From Chitinophaga pinensis (GTDB lineage Bacteria; Bacteroidota; Bacteroidia; UBA4408), in contig CAMAVS010000007.1 in assembly GCA_945861665.1 (NCBI GenBank), positions 88,804 through 152,803 of the forward strand: a stretch of 64,000 bases of DNA, given 5' to 3'. The position numbers and the translations under genes are program-made. Under the pieces are notes generated by a model. The model searched no databases. It was not told where the DNA came from and was given only the letters and a program-made list of their open reading frames with translations. Shown in pieces: positions 1 to 8,298 of this stretch. Numbering within the stretch: position 1 is the stretch's first letter; each line of letters opens with the position of its first letter.

Positions 1-141
1 TTAGGCGACTTAAAAGAAACTCCATTCAAACAAATTTGGAAAGGTAAAGGGTATGATAAATTTCGTGCATCGGTATTACGCTCCCGCAAAGAAATTGATA
101 TCTGTTCAAATTGTTCAGAAGGAAGTGCTATATGGGCATAA
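1..141 (+). CDS. radical SAM/SPASM protein, C-terminal fragment
   Basis: The last 46 residues of a protein that begins before the window. The text has the form of the end of a SPASM domain: a GDLKETPFKQIW segment, then a basic stretch, then ICSNC and a short tail ending at TAA. In radical SAM/SPASM enzymes this region carries the last cysteines of an auxiliary iron-sulfur cluster, and phrases such as G-(N/D)-L-x-E-x-x-(F/L)-x-x-I-W are typical. The family call is an inference from this short tail. The substrate cannot be told, because the radical SAM core lies outside the window. Confidence 0.6.
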   Translation, partial: LGDLKETPFKQIWKGKGYDKFRASVLRSRKEIDICSNCSEGSAIWA

Positions 142-173
142 TAAATTCATTGCGCGTAACTGCTGCAAAACTA

Positions 174-181
174 TATCTTTG
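174..181 (+). promoter_or_regulatory. Bacteroidota-type promoter of gldA
   Basis: TATCTTTG fits the Bacteroidota -7 consensus TAnnTTTG exactly. An ATTG that could serve as the -33 element ends at 152, leaving a 21-base spacer. Transcription would start near 188, giving a leader of about ten bases before the GTG start of gldA. Assigned by motif only. Confidence 0.5.
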
Positions 182-198
182 TAAAATAAATTTTTACT

Positions 199-1110
199 GT
201 GTCGATTAAAGTAACAGATATTAGCAAAGTATACGGTACACAAAAGGCCCTCAATAAAGTTTCTTTTGAAGTATCAAATGGTGAAATTATAGGTTTTTTA
301 GGTCCAAATGGTGCCGGAAAATCAACAATGATGAAAATTATTACGTGTTTTATTCCTCAAACAGAAGGCTCTGTATCTGTTTGTGGCTATGATGTTGTAG
401 AGCAATCCATTGAAGTTAGAAAAAATGTAGGTTATTTACCGGAACACAATCCTTTGTATCTTGACATGTACGTGAAGGAGTATCTCCATTTTATTGGAGG
501 CTTGCACAAAATGTCGAACAATAAACTTTCAAAAAGAATTCCTGAAATGATTTCAAGTGTGGGCTTACAAATGGAACAAAACAAAAAAATTGGTGCATTA
601 TCAAAAGGATATAAGCAACGCGTTGGCTTAGCGCAAGCGTTAATACACAATCCGAATGTGTTGATTTTAGATGAGCCAACAACAGGCTTAGACCCCAATC
701 AGTTGACTGAAATTCGCGAATTAATTCGTAGTGTAGGAAAGGAAAAAACTGTGATGCTTTCAACTCATATTATGCAAGAAGTAAAAGCAATTTGCGATCG
801 TGTAATTATCATTAACAAGGGGGAGATAGTTGCCAATGAAACAACCGCAGTATTGCAACAGCAAGGCCGCTCCGAAACAATTGTTATTGTTGAATTTGAT
901 AAAGCAGTGCGAGTTGATGATTTAAAAAACATAGAAGGACTTCTTTCAGCTCAAAACACTTCCGAAAATACTTGGAAGATTGCATCAGCTGATGGGAAGG
1001 ATATCCGAAGCACACTTTTCAACTGGGCTGTGGCAAATAACCTTTCAGTACTTACTATGCAGCGTGAAGAGCAAAGTTTAGAGGATGTATTTCAAAAACT
1101 TACGAAGTAA
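199..1110 (+). CDS. gldA: GldA-type ABC transporter ATP-binding protein
   Basis: Soluble ABC ATPase of 303 residues. Visible motifs: Walker A GPNGAGKST (35-43), signature LSKGYKQ (134-140), Walker B VLILDE (154-159) and the H-loop His190. The phrase YLPEHNPLYLDMYVKEYL (79-96) is characteristic of GldA, the ATPase that works with the membrane proteins GldF and GldG in gliding and T9SS-bearing Bacteroidota. No gldF or gldG lies next to it here, so it is either an orphan or its partners are elsewhere. The start is GTG at 199; no nearby ATG would keep the N-terminal strand. A TAnnTTTG promoter lies just upstream. A generic ABC-2 type export ATPase is the alternative. Confidence 0.85.
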   Translation: MSIKVTDISKVYGTQKALNKVSFEVSNGEIIGFLGPNGAGKSTMMKIITCFIPQTEGSVSVCGYDVVEQSIEVRKNVGYLPEHNPLYLDMYVKEYLHFIGGLHKMSNNKLSKRIPEMISSVGLQMEQNKKIGALSKGYKQRVGLAQALIHNPNVLILDEPTTGLDPNQLTEIRELIRSVGKEKTVMLSTHIMQEVKAICDRVIIINKGEIVANETTAVLQQQGRSETIVIVEFDKAVRVDDLKNIEGLLSAQNTSENTWKIASADGKDIRSTLFNWAVANNLSVLTMQREEQSLEDVFQKLTK

Positions 1111-1205
1111 GGAATATTGAAGTAGTAGACACATATTTTCCTTCTGTTTATCAATAATCTGCAAACATTTTTCTTATTTTTATTTTTTAATAAACAACAC
1201 ACTAT

Positions 1206-3251
1206 ATGAAACTTCAAAATTATTCTCTTGGCCAATGGATTTCAGGAGAAGGTGATGGTCAAAATTTATTTAATGCAATTACAGGAGAAACTATTTATAC
1301 CGCCAGTAGCAAAGGTCTCGATTTTGCAGCTATGCTTAATTATGCTCGCAAAATAGGCGGGCCAAAATTACGAAAATTTACTTTTCATGAAAGAGGCAGA
1401 ATGCTGAAGGCATTGGCATTTCATTTACAATCAAAAAAGGAAGAGTTTTATAAAATAAGTTGGGCAACGGGTGCCACACGATCCGATAGTTGGGTAGACA
1501 TAGAAGGTGGTATTGGAAACTTATTTGCTTATGCCAGTTTGAGAAGACAATTTCCCAATGAAATATTTTGTGTGGAAGGAGATTTAGTAAAACTTTCTAA
1601 AGAAGGGACTTTTATTGGACAGCACATTTGTGTTCCGAAAGAGGGCGTAGCTATTCATATTAATGCATTTAATTTTCCTATTTGGGGAATGTTAGAAAAG
1701 GTTGCTGTTAACTGGCTAGCTGGAGTTCCAGCAATTGTAAAACCGGCAACGGTTACTTCCTTTTTAACGGAAGCTGTTGTAAAGGAAATTATTGCCTCTG
1801 GTATTTTACCTGAAGGCTCTTTGCAATTAATTTGTGGAAGCGCCAACGGCATTCTAGATCAAGTACAATCACAAGATGTTGTTACGTTTACAGGTTCTGC
1901 ATCAACCGGAAAAATGTTAAAAGCCCATCCTCGTTTATTAGAAGAAGCAGTTCGTTTTAATATGGAAGCTGATTCGCTAAACTGTTCTGTATTGGGCTCT
2001 GATGTAAAAGTAGGCTCTGTAGAATTTGATATTTTTATAAAAGAAATTCAACGCGAAATGACTACAAAAGCAGGGCAAAAATGTACCGCAATTCGCAGAA
2101 TTATTGTTCCCGAAAATATGGTAGAAGATGTTCAAATAGCCTTGGGGAAACGGTTGGCTAGTACCATAATTGGTGACCCAAATGTGGAGGGAGTAAGAAT
2201 GGGGGCATTGGCAGGTCCTTCACAATTAAAAGAAGTGATTGAAAAAGTAGAGCTACTTTCAAAAACACAAAAAATTGTATTTGGAAGTTTAACTAATTTT
2301 GAAGTACAGGGTGCCGATAAAACCAAAGGCTCATTTATATCGCCCATTTTGTTCTTAAACGAGAGCCCTTTCAAATATACCGACTGCCATAGTATTGAGG
2401 CATTTGGTCCTGTAAGTACAATTATGCCCTATAAAAATATTGACGAAGCAATAGAGTTAAGCAAGATGGGGAAAGGATCATTGGTAAGTTCAATCATAAC
2501 TGGCAATGATACCATTGCAAAAAAATATGTTTTAGGTGCCGCCTCAATGCACGGACGTATTTTAATTTTAAATGCTGATTGTGCAAAGGAAAGTACCGGT
2601 CATGGATCACCAATGCCAATGCTTGTTCATGGTGGACCCGGAAGGGCCGGTGGTGGTGAAGAAATGGGCGGAAAACGAGGTGTGTTTCATTATCTACAGC
2701 GCACAGCAATTCAAGGTTCTCCTACAACTCTTACAATGGTTACCAATCAGTATCAATACGGAGGAAAATATATTGAAAAAGATACGCATCCCTTTAAACG
2801 GTATTTCGAAGAACTAGAAATTGGAGAAACATTGATTACCAAAACTCATTTAGTTACATTAGAGGATATTGAAAAATTTGCTGAGTTAAGCGGGGATAAA
2901 TTTTACGCGCATATGGATGCAAAATCATTAGAAGGGACAATTTTTACAGGTCGTGTTGCTCATGGGTATTTTATTTTATCACGAGCAGCCGGATTGTTTG
3001 TGGATGCGCCCAAAGGGCCTGTTTTATTGAATTACGGAATTGATGAATGTCGGTTTACAAAACCTGTTTATCCGGGCAGCACTATTGCTGTTCGCTTTAC
3101 TTGTAAAGAAAAAGCAGAGCAAGAAAAAAAGGACGAAAATGATATCGCCAAAGGAATAGTTAAATGGTTGGTAGACGTATTCGATGAGACAGGAGAAACA
3201 GTTGCAGTAGCTACCATATTAACAATGGTAAAAATGAAAAATCAGGGTTAA
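1206..3251 (+). CDS. paaZ: PaaZ: oxepin-CoA hydrolase / 3-oxo-5,6-dehydrosuberyl-CoA semialdehyde dehydrogenase
   Basis: Fusion enzyme of 681 residues that opens the seven-membered ring and oxidises the resulting aldehyde in aerobic phenylacetate breakdown. The N-terminal aldehyde dehydrogenase domain (about 1-520) has the general-base Glu254 in FNMEADSLN and the nucleophile Cys293 in AGQKCTA. The C-terminal MaoC-like hydratase domain (about 535-675) has the hydratase motif with Asp564, His569 and Asp571, followed by GRVAHGYF. Length and domain order match PaaZ. No other paa gene is adjacent; the enoyl-CoA hydratase at 47039 is the only other possibly related enzyme here. It starts after an AT-rich leader with no Shine-Dalgarno site. 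Confidence 0.93.
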   Translation: MKLQNYSLGQWISGEGDGQNLFNAITGETIYTASSKGLDFAAMLNYARKIGGPKLRKFTFHERGRMLKALAFHLQSKKEEFYKISWATGATRSDSWVDIEGGIGNLFAYASLRRQFPNEIFCVEGDLVKLSKEGTFIGQHICVPKEGVAIHINAFNFPIWGMLEKVAVNWLAGVPAIVKPATVTSFLTEAVVKEIIASGILPEGSLQLICGSANGILDQVQSQDVVTFTGSASTGKMLKAHPRLLEEAVRFNMEADSLNCSVLGSDVKVGSVEFDIFIKEIQREMTTKAGQKCTAIRRIIVPENMVEDVQIALGKRLASTIIGDPNVEGVRMGALAGPSQLKEVIEKVELLSKTQKIVFGSLTNFEVQGADKTKGSFISPILFLNESPFKYTDCHSIEAFGPVSTIMPYKNIDEAIELSKMGKGSLVSSIITGNDTIAKKYVLGAASMHGRILILNADCAKESTGHGSPMPMLVHGGPGRAGGGEEMGGKRGVFHYLQRTAIQGSPTTLTMVTNQYQYGGKYIEKDTHPFKRYFEELEIGETLITKTHLVTLEDIEKFAELSGDKFYAHMDAKSLEGTIFTGRVAHGYFILSRAAGLFVDAPKGPVLLNYGIDECRFTKPVYPGSTIAVRFTCKEKAEQEKKDENDIAKGIVKWLVDVFDETGETVAVATILTMVKMKNQG

Positions 3252-3536
3252 ACTGGAACTAAGTATAATGACAATCACAGAATCAAAAAAAACAGAGTAG
3301 GGTTAATGATAAATCTGGATACTCTAAAGCAAATCCTACAACCAAGTTTTTTGTGATTGTGATTGTGTTCCATTATTTATTAGAGGTACGCCTAGGTAGT
3401 ATTAACCCATCTACGCCATATCCAGAATACACTTTACACCAATTGTACAATGAGCACCCTTAAGGTGTTTCCATTTTAGGGAATAAACGGCAGTTTCAAA
3501 TAAGACAGAAAGTTTTTATCTATACTACAAAAAATA

Positions 3537-6431
3537 TTACTCTAGAATAATTTTCTGAACCTTAGAGCCTTCCATTGTTTTAAAACTTATAAGATAAATT
3601 CCTTTTGATAGATGTTCGGTGTTTATTTGCTTTTTAAATGTCCCTAAAATAGTACTTTCTTCGCTCACAAAAATCGTTTGTCCAATTATATCCAGTATTT
3701 CTATACGTACATTTTCGTTTTTGCGTAAACTCGCTTCAATAAAAAATGCATTTTTAGTTGGATTTGGATACACACGCATTAGGTTACTGTTTCCTATTTC
3801 ATTTATACCAGTACAAGTAGCTACCACTACCCAAGATGTATCGGCACCTTCACAACCGTTTGCGCTATAGGTATATATTATTTGATGTGTTCCTACACCT
3901 GCCAAGGATGCATAAAAATGTCCGTTTATTGCACCTAATCCTACATACGTACCGCCTACAGGTAAACCTCCTGCTAATGCCACACCTACTTCATCCAAGC
4001 AAAGTGTATCCACATTTAAACTAAGTGTAACTATCGGCAATGGATTTACAGCAATGGCAAAATTGCTCGCACTTCCCACACCACACAAATTTATAGCATA
4101 TACTGAAATGTTACCGCTTGCCGCTCCAATTGCAAAATCTACTTGAATACTGTTTGTGTTATTTCCCATTGCAATAGTTGCTCCGGCAGGGAGATTCCAG
4201 TTGTAACCGCTTGCATTTGCAATTGCAGAAACAGAAAAAACAATTCCCAGTTCGCCTTCACATACAACTGCTGTACCGCTAATTATTCCAGCAACTCTAG
4301 GCAAATAATTTACAACAACAGCAAATATGGCACTTGCACCTACACCACAAGTATTTATTCCTTCAACCGTTATGTTGCCACTCATTACCCCATTTGTAAA
4401 ATCAACTGTAATACTATCGCCCCCCGCATTTGTAACATAGGATGCTCCAGCAGGAACAGTCCAATTATAACTACTCGCATTGGCAACAGAAGGCACAGAA
4501 TAGACAATAGCCATCTGTCCTTCGCATACGGTATCCGCTCCTATTATAACTCCTGCCGCAATAGGTAAAGGATTTACTGTTAAAGAAAAATTGCTTGAAA
4601 CAATTCCATTACCACAACTGTTAGTTCCCATAACAGTAATATTACCACCCATAGCATTGTTGGCAAAATTTACATTTATGCTGTTTGTGTTGGCGCCCGA
4701 AATGATTGAAGCCCCAAAAGGCAATGTCCACACATATCCTGTTGCGTTGCTAATACTTGAAATATAATAAGCAATCCAGCTTGCGCCTTGACAAACAGTA
4801 TCTGCACCCATCACATTATTCGCAGGAATGGGCAATTGATTTACAACAAGCCCTAAGGTAGATATGCCACCATTGTTACAGGCATTTGTTCCTTGAACAG
4901 TTATGTTTCCACTTATTGAACCAATAGGGAAATTCACTAAAATACTATTCGTATTTGCGCCTGCTACAATTATTGCTCCTGCAGGCAAAACCCAATTGTA
5001 TCCTGTTGCATTTGCAATGGATGGAACGCTGTAACTAAAACCTGACTGTCCTTCACAAACAGAGTTTATGCCGGTAATTGCTCCGGCATTCGCGGCATTA
5101 TTACAATATTTTAGTGTAGCATAATTTTGCTGACCGGTAGCCCCAGCAACATATCCCGTTACATATACATTTCCAATTAAATCTATTGTTATAGATTGTC
5201 CGTAATCTAATGCACTTCCTGTACCATTGTATTCTGCAACCCATTGTTGAACACCACTGTTATTATACTTTACGGTTGCATAATTATTTAACCCGAAAGC
5301 CCCTACGGCAGTTCCTGTAACGTATGTATTTCCAATTGTATCAATTGCAATTGCGTAAGCATAATCATCATTATTTCCTGCTCCGTTATACAAGGAAACC
5401 CATTGTTGGTTTCCGGCATTGTCAATTTTCAATGTTGCGTAGTTATTAAGTCCGTTTGCACCATAAGAGTAGCCGGTAACAAAACTGTTTCCTTGCATAT
5501 CCAAAGCAAGTGCTAATGGATAGTCGTTGCTGTTTCCAGTTCCATTGTACTCCGTTACCCATTGCTGAACACCACTTGTATTTAACATTAGTGTTGTAAT
5601 ATTATTTGCCCCAACAAGCCCAATTGAATAGCCTGTAACAAAAGAGTTTCCATTTGTATCTATTGCAAATGCCATAACAAAATCGTCACTGTTGCCTATT
5701 CCATTGTAGGTAGTTGCCCATTGTTGAATACCGCTGTTATTGTATTTCAACACAGCATAATTATTGCCTCCAGTTGCACCAATTGAATAGCCCGCAACAT
5801 ATACATTTCCGTTTTTTTCAATGGAAACCCCCTGAGGCACATCAGCAGCGTTTCCTGTGCCATTGTATTCTGTCACCCATTGCTGTACACCACTGTTATT
5901 GTATTTTACGGTGCCAAAATTTTGACCGCCAACGGTGCCTTGAACATAGCCTGTTACATAAACATTTCCACTAATATCAAGTGAAATGGACCGAGCTTGG
6001 TCGTTACCATTTCCTGAACCATTGTAGCTTGCAAGCCACTGTTGTACGCCACTGCTATTGTATTTTATGGTAACAAAATTATACCCCCCCAATGCCCCAA
6101 TGGAATAACCTGTTACATATACATTTCCATTCGCGTCCAATGCCATTGCTGCTGCTCTATCGTCATTGTTTCCGGTACCATTATATTCTGAAAACCATTG
6201 CTGCACACCGCTACTATTATATTTTACGGTTGTATAATTATACAATCCGGAAGCGCCATAAGAAGAGCCGGTTACGTAGCTGTTTCCATTTGCATCGACT
6301 AGTATTTTTTTTGCTAAATCGGTATTGTTGCCTGTACCATTGTATTCAACAGCCCACTGTTGGGTAACTTGCGCAGATGCAGTTTGAAAAATAAAAAAAG
6401 ATATTGAGAGTGCAGAGTATAGTTGTTTCAT
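3537..6431 (-). CDS. secreted SBBP-repeat / PKD-like protein with T9SS sorting domain
   Basis: Extracellular protein of 964 residues. Order: signal peptide (1-20, ending TASA); eight near-identical 53-residue repeats (27-450) with the core YNGTGN...D.NGNVYVTGYS...YATVKYNNSG.QQW, typical of SBBP beta-propeller repeats; four Ig/PKD-like repeats of about 88 residues (about 451-802), each with a VCEGQ-like start, a YNW.LPAGA segment and an N..C near the end; a further short beta domain; and a T9SS type A sorting domain from about 885 (RVYPNPT ... KGIYLISF ... KIILE). Such proteins cross the outer membrane by T9SS and stay surface-attached or are released. Function unknown, adhesion-like by architecture. 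The 159-bp DNA repeats are a likely site of recombination and length change. Confidence 0.9.
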   Translation of the reverse strand: MKQLYSALSISFFIFQTASAQVTQQWAVEYNGTGNNTDLAKKILVDANGNSYVTGSSYGASGLYNYTTVKYNSSGVQQWFSEYNGTGNNDDRAAAMALDANGNVYVTGYSIGALGGYNFVTIKYNSSGVQQWLASYNGSGNGNDQARSISLDISGNVYVTGYVQGTVGGQNFGTVKYNNSGVQQWVTEYNGTGNAADVPQGVSIEKNGNVYVAGYSIGATGGNNYAVLKYNNSGIQQWATTYNGIGNSDDFVMAFAIDTNGNSFVTGYSIGLVGANNITTLMLNTSGVQQWVTEYNGTGNSNDYPLALALDMQGNSFVTGYSYGANGLNNYATLKIDNAGNQQWVSLYNGAGNNDDYAYAIAIDTIGNTYVTGTAVGAFGLNNYATVKYNNSGVQQWVAEYNGTGSALDYGQSITIDLIGNVYVTGYVAGATGQQNYATLKYCNNAANAGAITGINSVCEGQSGFSYSVPSIANATGYNWVLPAGAIIVAGANTNSILVNFPIGSISGNITVQGTNACNNGGISTLGLVVNQLPIPANNVMGADTVCQGASWIAYYISSISNATGYVWTLPFGASIISGANTNSINVNFANNAMGGNITVMGTNSCGNGIVSSNFSLTVNPLPIAAGVIIGADTVCEGQMAIVYSVPSVANASSYNWTVPAGASYVTNAGGDSITVDFTNGVMSGNITVEGINTCGVGASAIFAVVVNYLPRVAGIISGTAVVCEGELGIVFSVSAIANASGYNWNLPAGATIAMGNNTNSIQVDFAIGAASGNISVYAINLCGVGSASNFAIAVNPLPIVTLSLNVDTLCLDEVGVALAGGLPVGGTYVGLGAINGHFYASLAGVGTHQIIYTYSANGCEGADTSWVVVATCTGINEIGNSNLMRVYPNPTKNAFFIEASLRKNENVRIEILDIIGQTIFVSEESTILGTFKKQINTEHLSKGIYLISFKTMEGSKVQKIILE
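5082..6353 (-). repeat. eight tandem 159-bp coding repeats
   Basis: In-frame DNA repeats encoding the eight 53-residue SBBP units of the gene at 3537-6431. Every unit is the same length with no insertion or deletion, which points to tandem duplication in the coding frame. Confidence 0.85.
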
Positions 6432-6661
6432 AATTTTTTATTTGTTATAAAGTTACACAATTTATAAAATGAACAAAATCTTAATCGATGATTTGTTAAT
6501 TATATGGGATGTACGAAACTAGTCAGCGGATGGTTTTACAGAAATTTTAATCGCAACAAAGCAGATTGCCCCTTCGCTGAAAAAACTCATAGCAATTAAT
6601 TCAGGAAAGGTTATTAACGTGAATTCGTGATGAATTTCAATTTAGATAAATCAAGATATTT

Positions 6662-6839
6662 GGCTGTGCGGCTTTGCCTCACACTCCAATTACTTTTTTC
6701 CTTGACGAAAAAAGTAATCAAAAAGGTCAAGAGCAAACGCCATTTTCAGGTCTTCGTTTTGTCGCACAAGCTAACGTCATCAATTTCCACGAAACCTGAA
6801 ATTCGGACCGTTTGCTTATTAGCTTCCCGCCTTTCTAAC
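6662..6839 (+). repeat. dispersed repeat copy 1, split by a hairpin module
   Basis: The right-hand 77 bp (6763-6839) match 31877-31953 at 69 of 77 positions without gaps. The left-hand part (6662-6684, GGCTGTGCGGCTTTGCCTCA...) matches 31861 onward. In copy 2 these two parts are fused; here about 80 bp containing a hairpin sit between them, flanked by similar TTTGCCTCACA and TTTGTCGCACA. This looks like one repeat inserted into another. Confidence 0.7.
6689..6718. repeat. perfect 12-bp hairpin of a dispersed element
   Basis: ATTACTTTTTTC, loop CTTGAC, GAAAAAAGTAAT: a perfect 12-bp stem, followed by CAAAAAGGTCAAG. The element at 32055-32080, read on the minus strand, has the same layout: a 10-bp stem followed by CAAAAAATCAAG. 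It is probably not a terminator, because it belongs to the repeat. Confidence 0.65.
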
Positions 6840-6897
6840 AATATACTTCTTTAGTATGGTGATTAAGCCTGAACGAACTGGCGTTAATATTTTTTTC

Positions 6898-8274
6898 TTA
6901 CAACAAACGAATCACGAAATCAGACATTAAGCCCATCGCAAAAATGAGTACCAAGGTAAGGATGAGCAATAATTTGTGGGTAAAGGAAACTTCAACAAGA
7001 CTGCTGTCGCTGCCACTTTTAAAGTACATAGCGATGATTACTTTGAAATAATAATATACGCCCACTAAGGAGGCAAGTACCGCAACTAAAACAATTGCCG
7101 TTTGTCCGCTTTGTAAAGCTGCATTAAACAAATAATATTTTCCAAAAAAGCCTGCCATAGGTGGTATACCCGCTAATGAAAGCATCGCAACTGTCATTGC
7201 AAATGCAAGGAATGGATTGCGTTTACCCAATCCGTTAAAAGCATCAATGGCTTCGTTGTTTGATTTATTGATGATGATTGACAATACCGTAAAAGCAGTA
7301 ATAGAAGCTACTGAATAGGCCGCAGTATAAAAAAGAATAGAGCCTGCCGAAAATTTATTCATTGCTAAAATAGCCAATAACATATAACCTGCGTGTGCTA
7401 TACTGGAATAAGCAAGCATCCGCTTTACACTTTCTTGATAAGTAGCAGTAATATTTCCCACTGCTAACGTAAGTATTGCCATTACAAAAATAATGTTGCC
7501 CCACACACTTTCGATGGTAGAAAAACAAGTAAAGAACAAACGGAAGAATGCTGCAAAAGCGGCTGTTTTTATAATGGTTGCCATAAAGGCTGTAATCACC
7601 AAGGGTGAACCTTGATACACATCGGGCGCCCAAAAATGAAAAGGTGCTGCCGATATTTTAAATGCCATACCAACCATCATCAACAATACTCCTGTATAAA
7701 ACAAAGCTGGAATATTTCCTGAATTAAGTGTGATGTAGTTCGCAATAGTTTGTAAGTTAAATGAGCCTGTAATACCATATATCAAAGCAATACCGAACAA
7801 TAAAAAACCGGTAGCAAATGCACCCATTAAAAAATATTTAAGTGCAGCTTCGTTGGAATAAAGGTCGTTTTTACGACTTCCTGCCAACACATACAAGGAA
7901 AGCGAAAGTGTTTCGATTCCCAAAAAAAGCATTGACATATTTTGATAGGATACCATTATTACGGCACCCACCAAGGCGAATAATATTAAAGCAAAGTGAT
8001 CGGTAAGATTGGTTTCTTCGTTAAAATAATTTTGCGAAAGCAAGAACCAAGCAAAAGCAATGAATGAAATTAAACAAGTAAATGCAACGGCATAGTTGTC
8101 GAAAAACATCATATCGTTGAAGTAGTGTTTGTTGGTGTTCCAGTACATAGCACTTATGACTATTGTTCCCAATAGGCCCAATAATACAACAGGAAATATT
8201 TTTCTCTTAAAGTTAAACATCTCCGACAACAGCGTTAACACCCCAAGTCCCGATAACAGTATTAATGATTTCAT
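6898..8274 (-). CDS. nuoN: NADH-quinone oxidoreductase subunit N
   Basis: Antiporter-like membrane subunit of complex I, 458 residues and about 14 hydrophobic segments. It helps couple quinone reduction to proton pumping. The Mrp-antiporter core is visible: ALKYFLMGAFATGFLLFGIALIYG, then KISAAPFHFWAPDVYQGSP with the conserved lysine, then VKRMLAYSSIAHAGYML. It is the last gene of the nuo operon, 24 bp after nuoM, and matches the usual NuoN length. Confidence 0.96.
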   Translation of the reverse strand: MKSLILLSGLGVLTLLSEMFNFKRKIFPVVLLGLLGTIVISAMYWNTNKHYFNDMMFFDNYAVAFTCLISFIAFAWFLLSQNYFNEETNLTDHFALILFALVGAVIMVSYQNMSMLFLGIETLSLSLYVLAGSRKNDLYSNEAALKYFLMGAFATGFLLFGIALIYGITGSFNLQTIANYITLNSGNIPALFYTGVLLMMVGMAFKISAAPFHFWAPDVYQGSPLVITAFMATIIKTAAFAAFFRLFFTCFSTIESVWGNIIFVMAILTLAVGNITATYQESVKRMLAYSSIAHAGYMLLAILAMNKFSAGSILFYTAAYSVASITAFTVLSIIINKSNNEAIDAFNGLGKRNPFLAFAMTVAMLSLAGIPPMAGFFGKYYLFNAALQSGQTAIVLVAVLASLVGVYYYFKVIIAMYFKSGSDSSLVEVSFTHKLLLILTLVLIFAMGLMSDFVIRLL

Positions 8275-8298
8275 ATTCTATTTAAATTCTGTTCTCTT

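Larger units (their letters stand above)
6432..6897. other. intergenic region with dispersed repeat, no gene
   Basis: The 466 bp between the convergent end of nuoN and the start of the SBBP-repeat gene. I see no credible gene; the 75-codon open frame at 6627-6854 is read through the repeat and has no protein-like features. It holds a copy of a dispersed repeat (6662-6839) and a perfect hairpin (6689-6718). No clear rho-independent terminator of the nuo operon is visible. Confidence 0.6.

Noticed and set aside
3252-3536. Intergenic gap between the paaZ and SBBP-repeat genes, checked for small genes or RNA
   Set aside because: Only AT-rich DNA with no clear hairpin, repeat or open frame that I could support.
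4143-4568. 141-codon plus-strand open frame rich in Cys, Asn and Arg
   Set aside because: Shadow of the repeated PKD-like region of the T9SS protein on the minus strand; the odd composition comes from the repeat.
5082-6353. Regular 159-bp repeats considered as a CRISPR-like array
   Set aside because: There are no unique spacers; the repeats are continuous and in frame, encoding the SBBP units.
6627-6854. 75-codon open frame
   Set aside because: It runs through the dispersed repeat and hairpin, and copy 2 of the repeat does not keep the frame.
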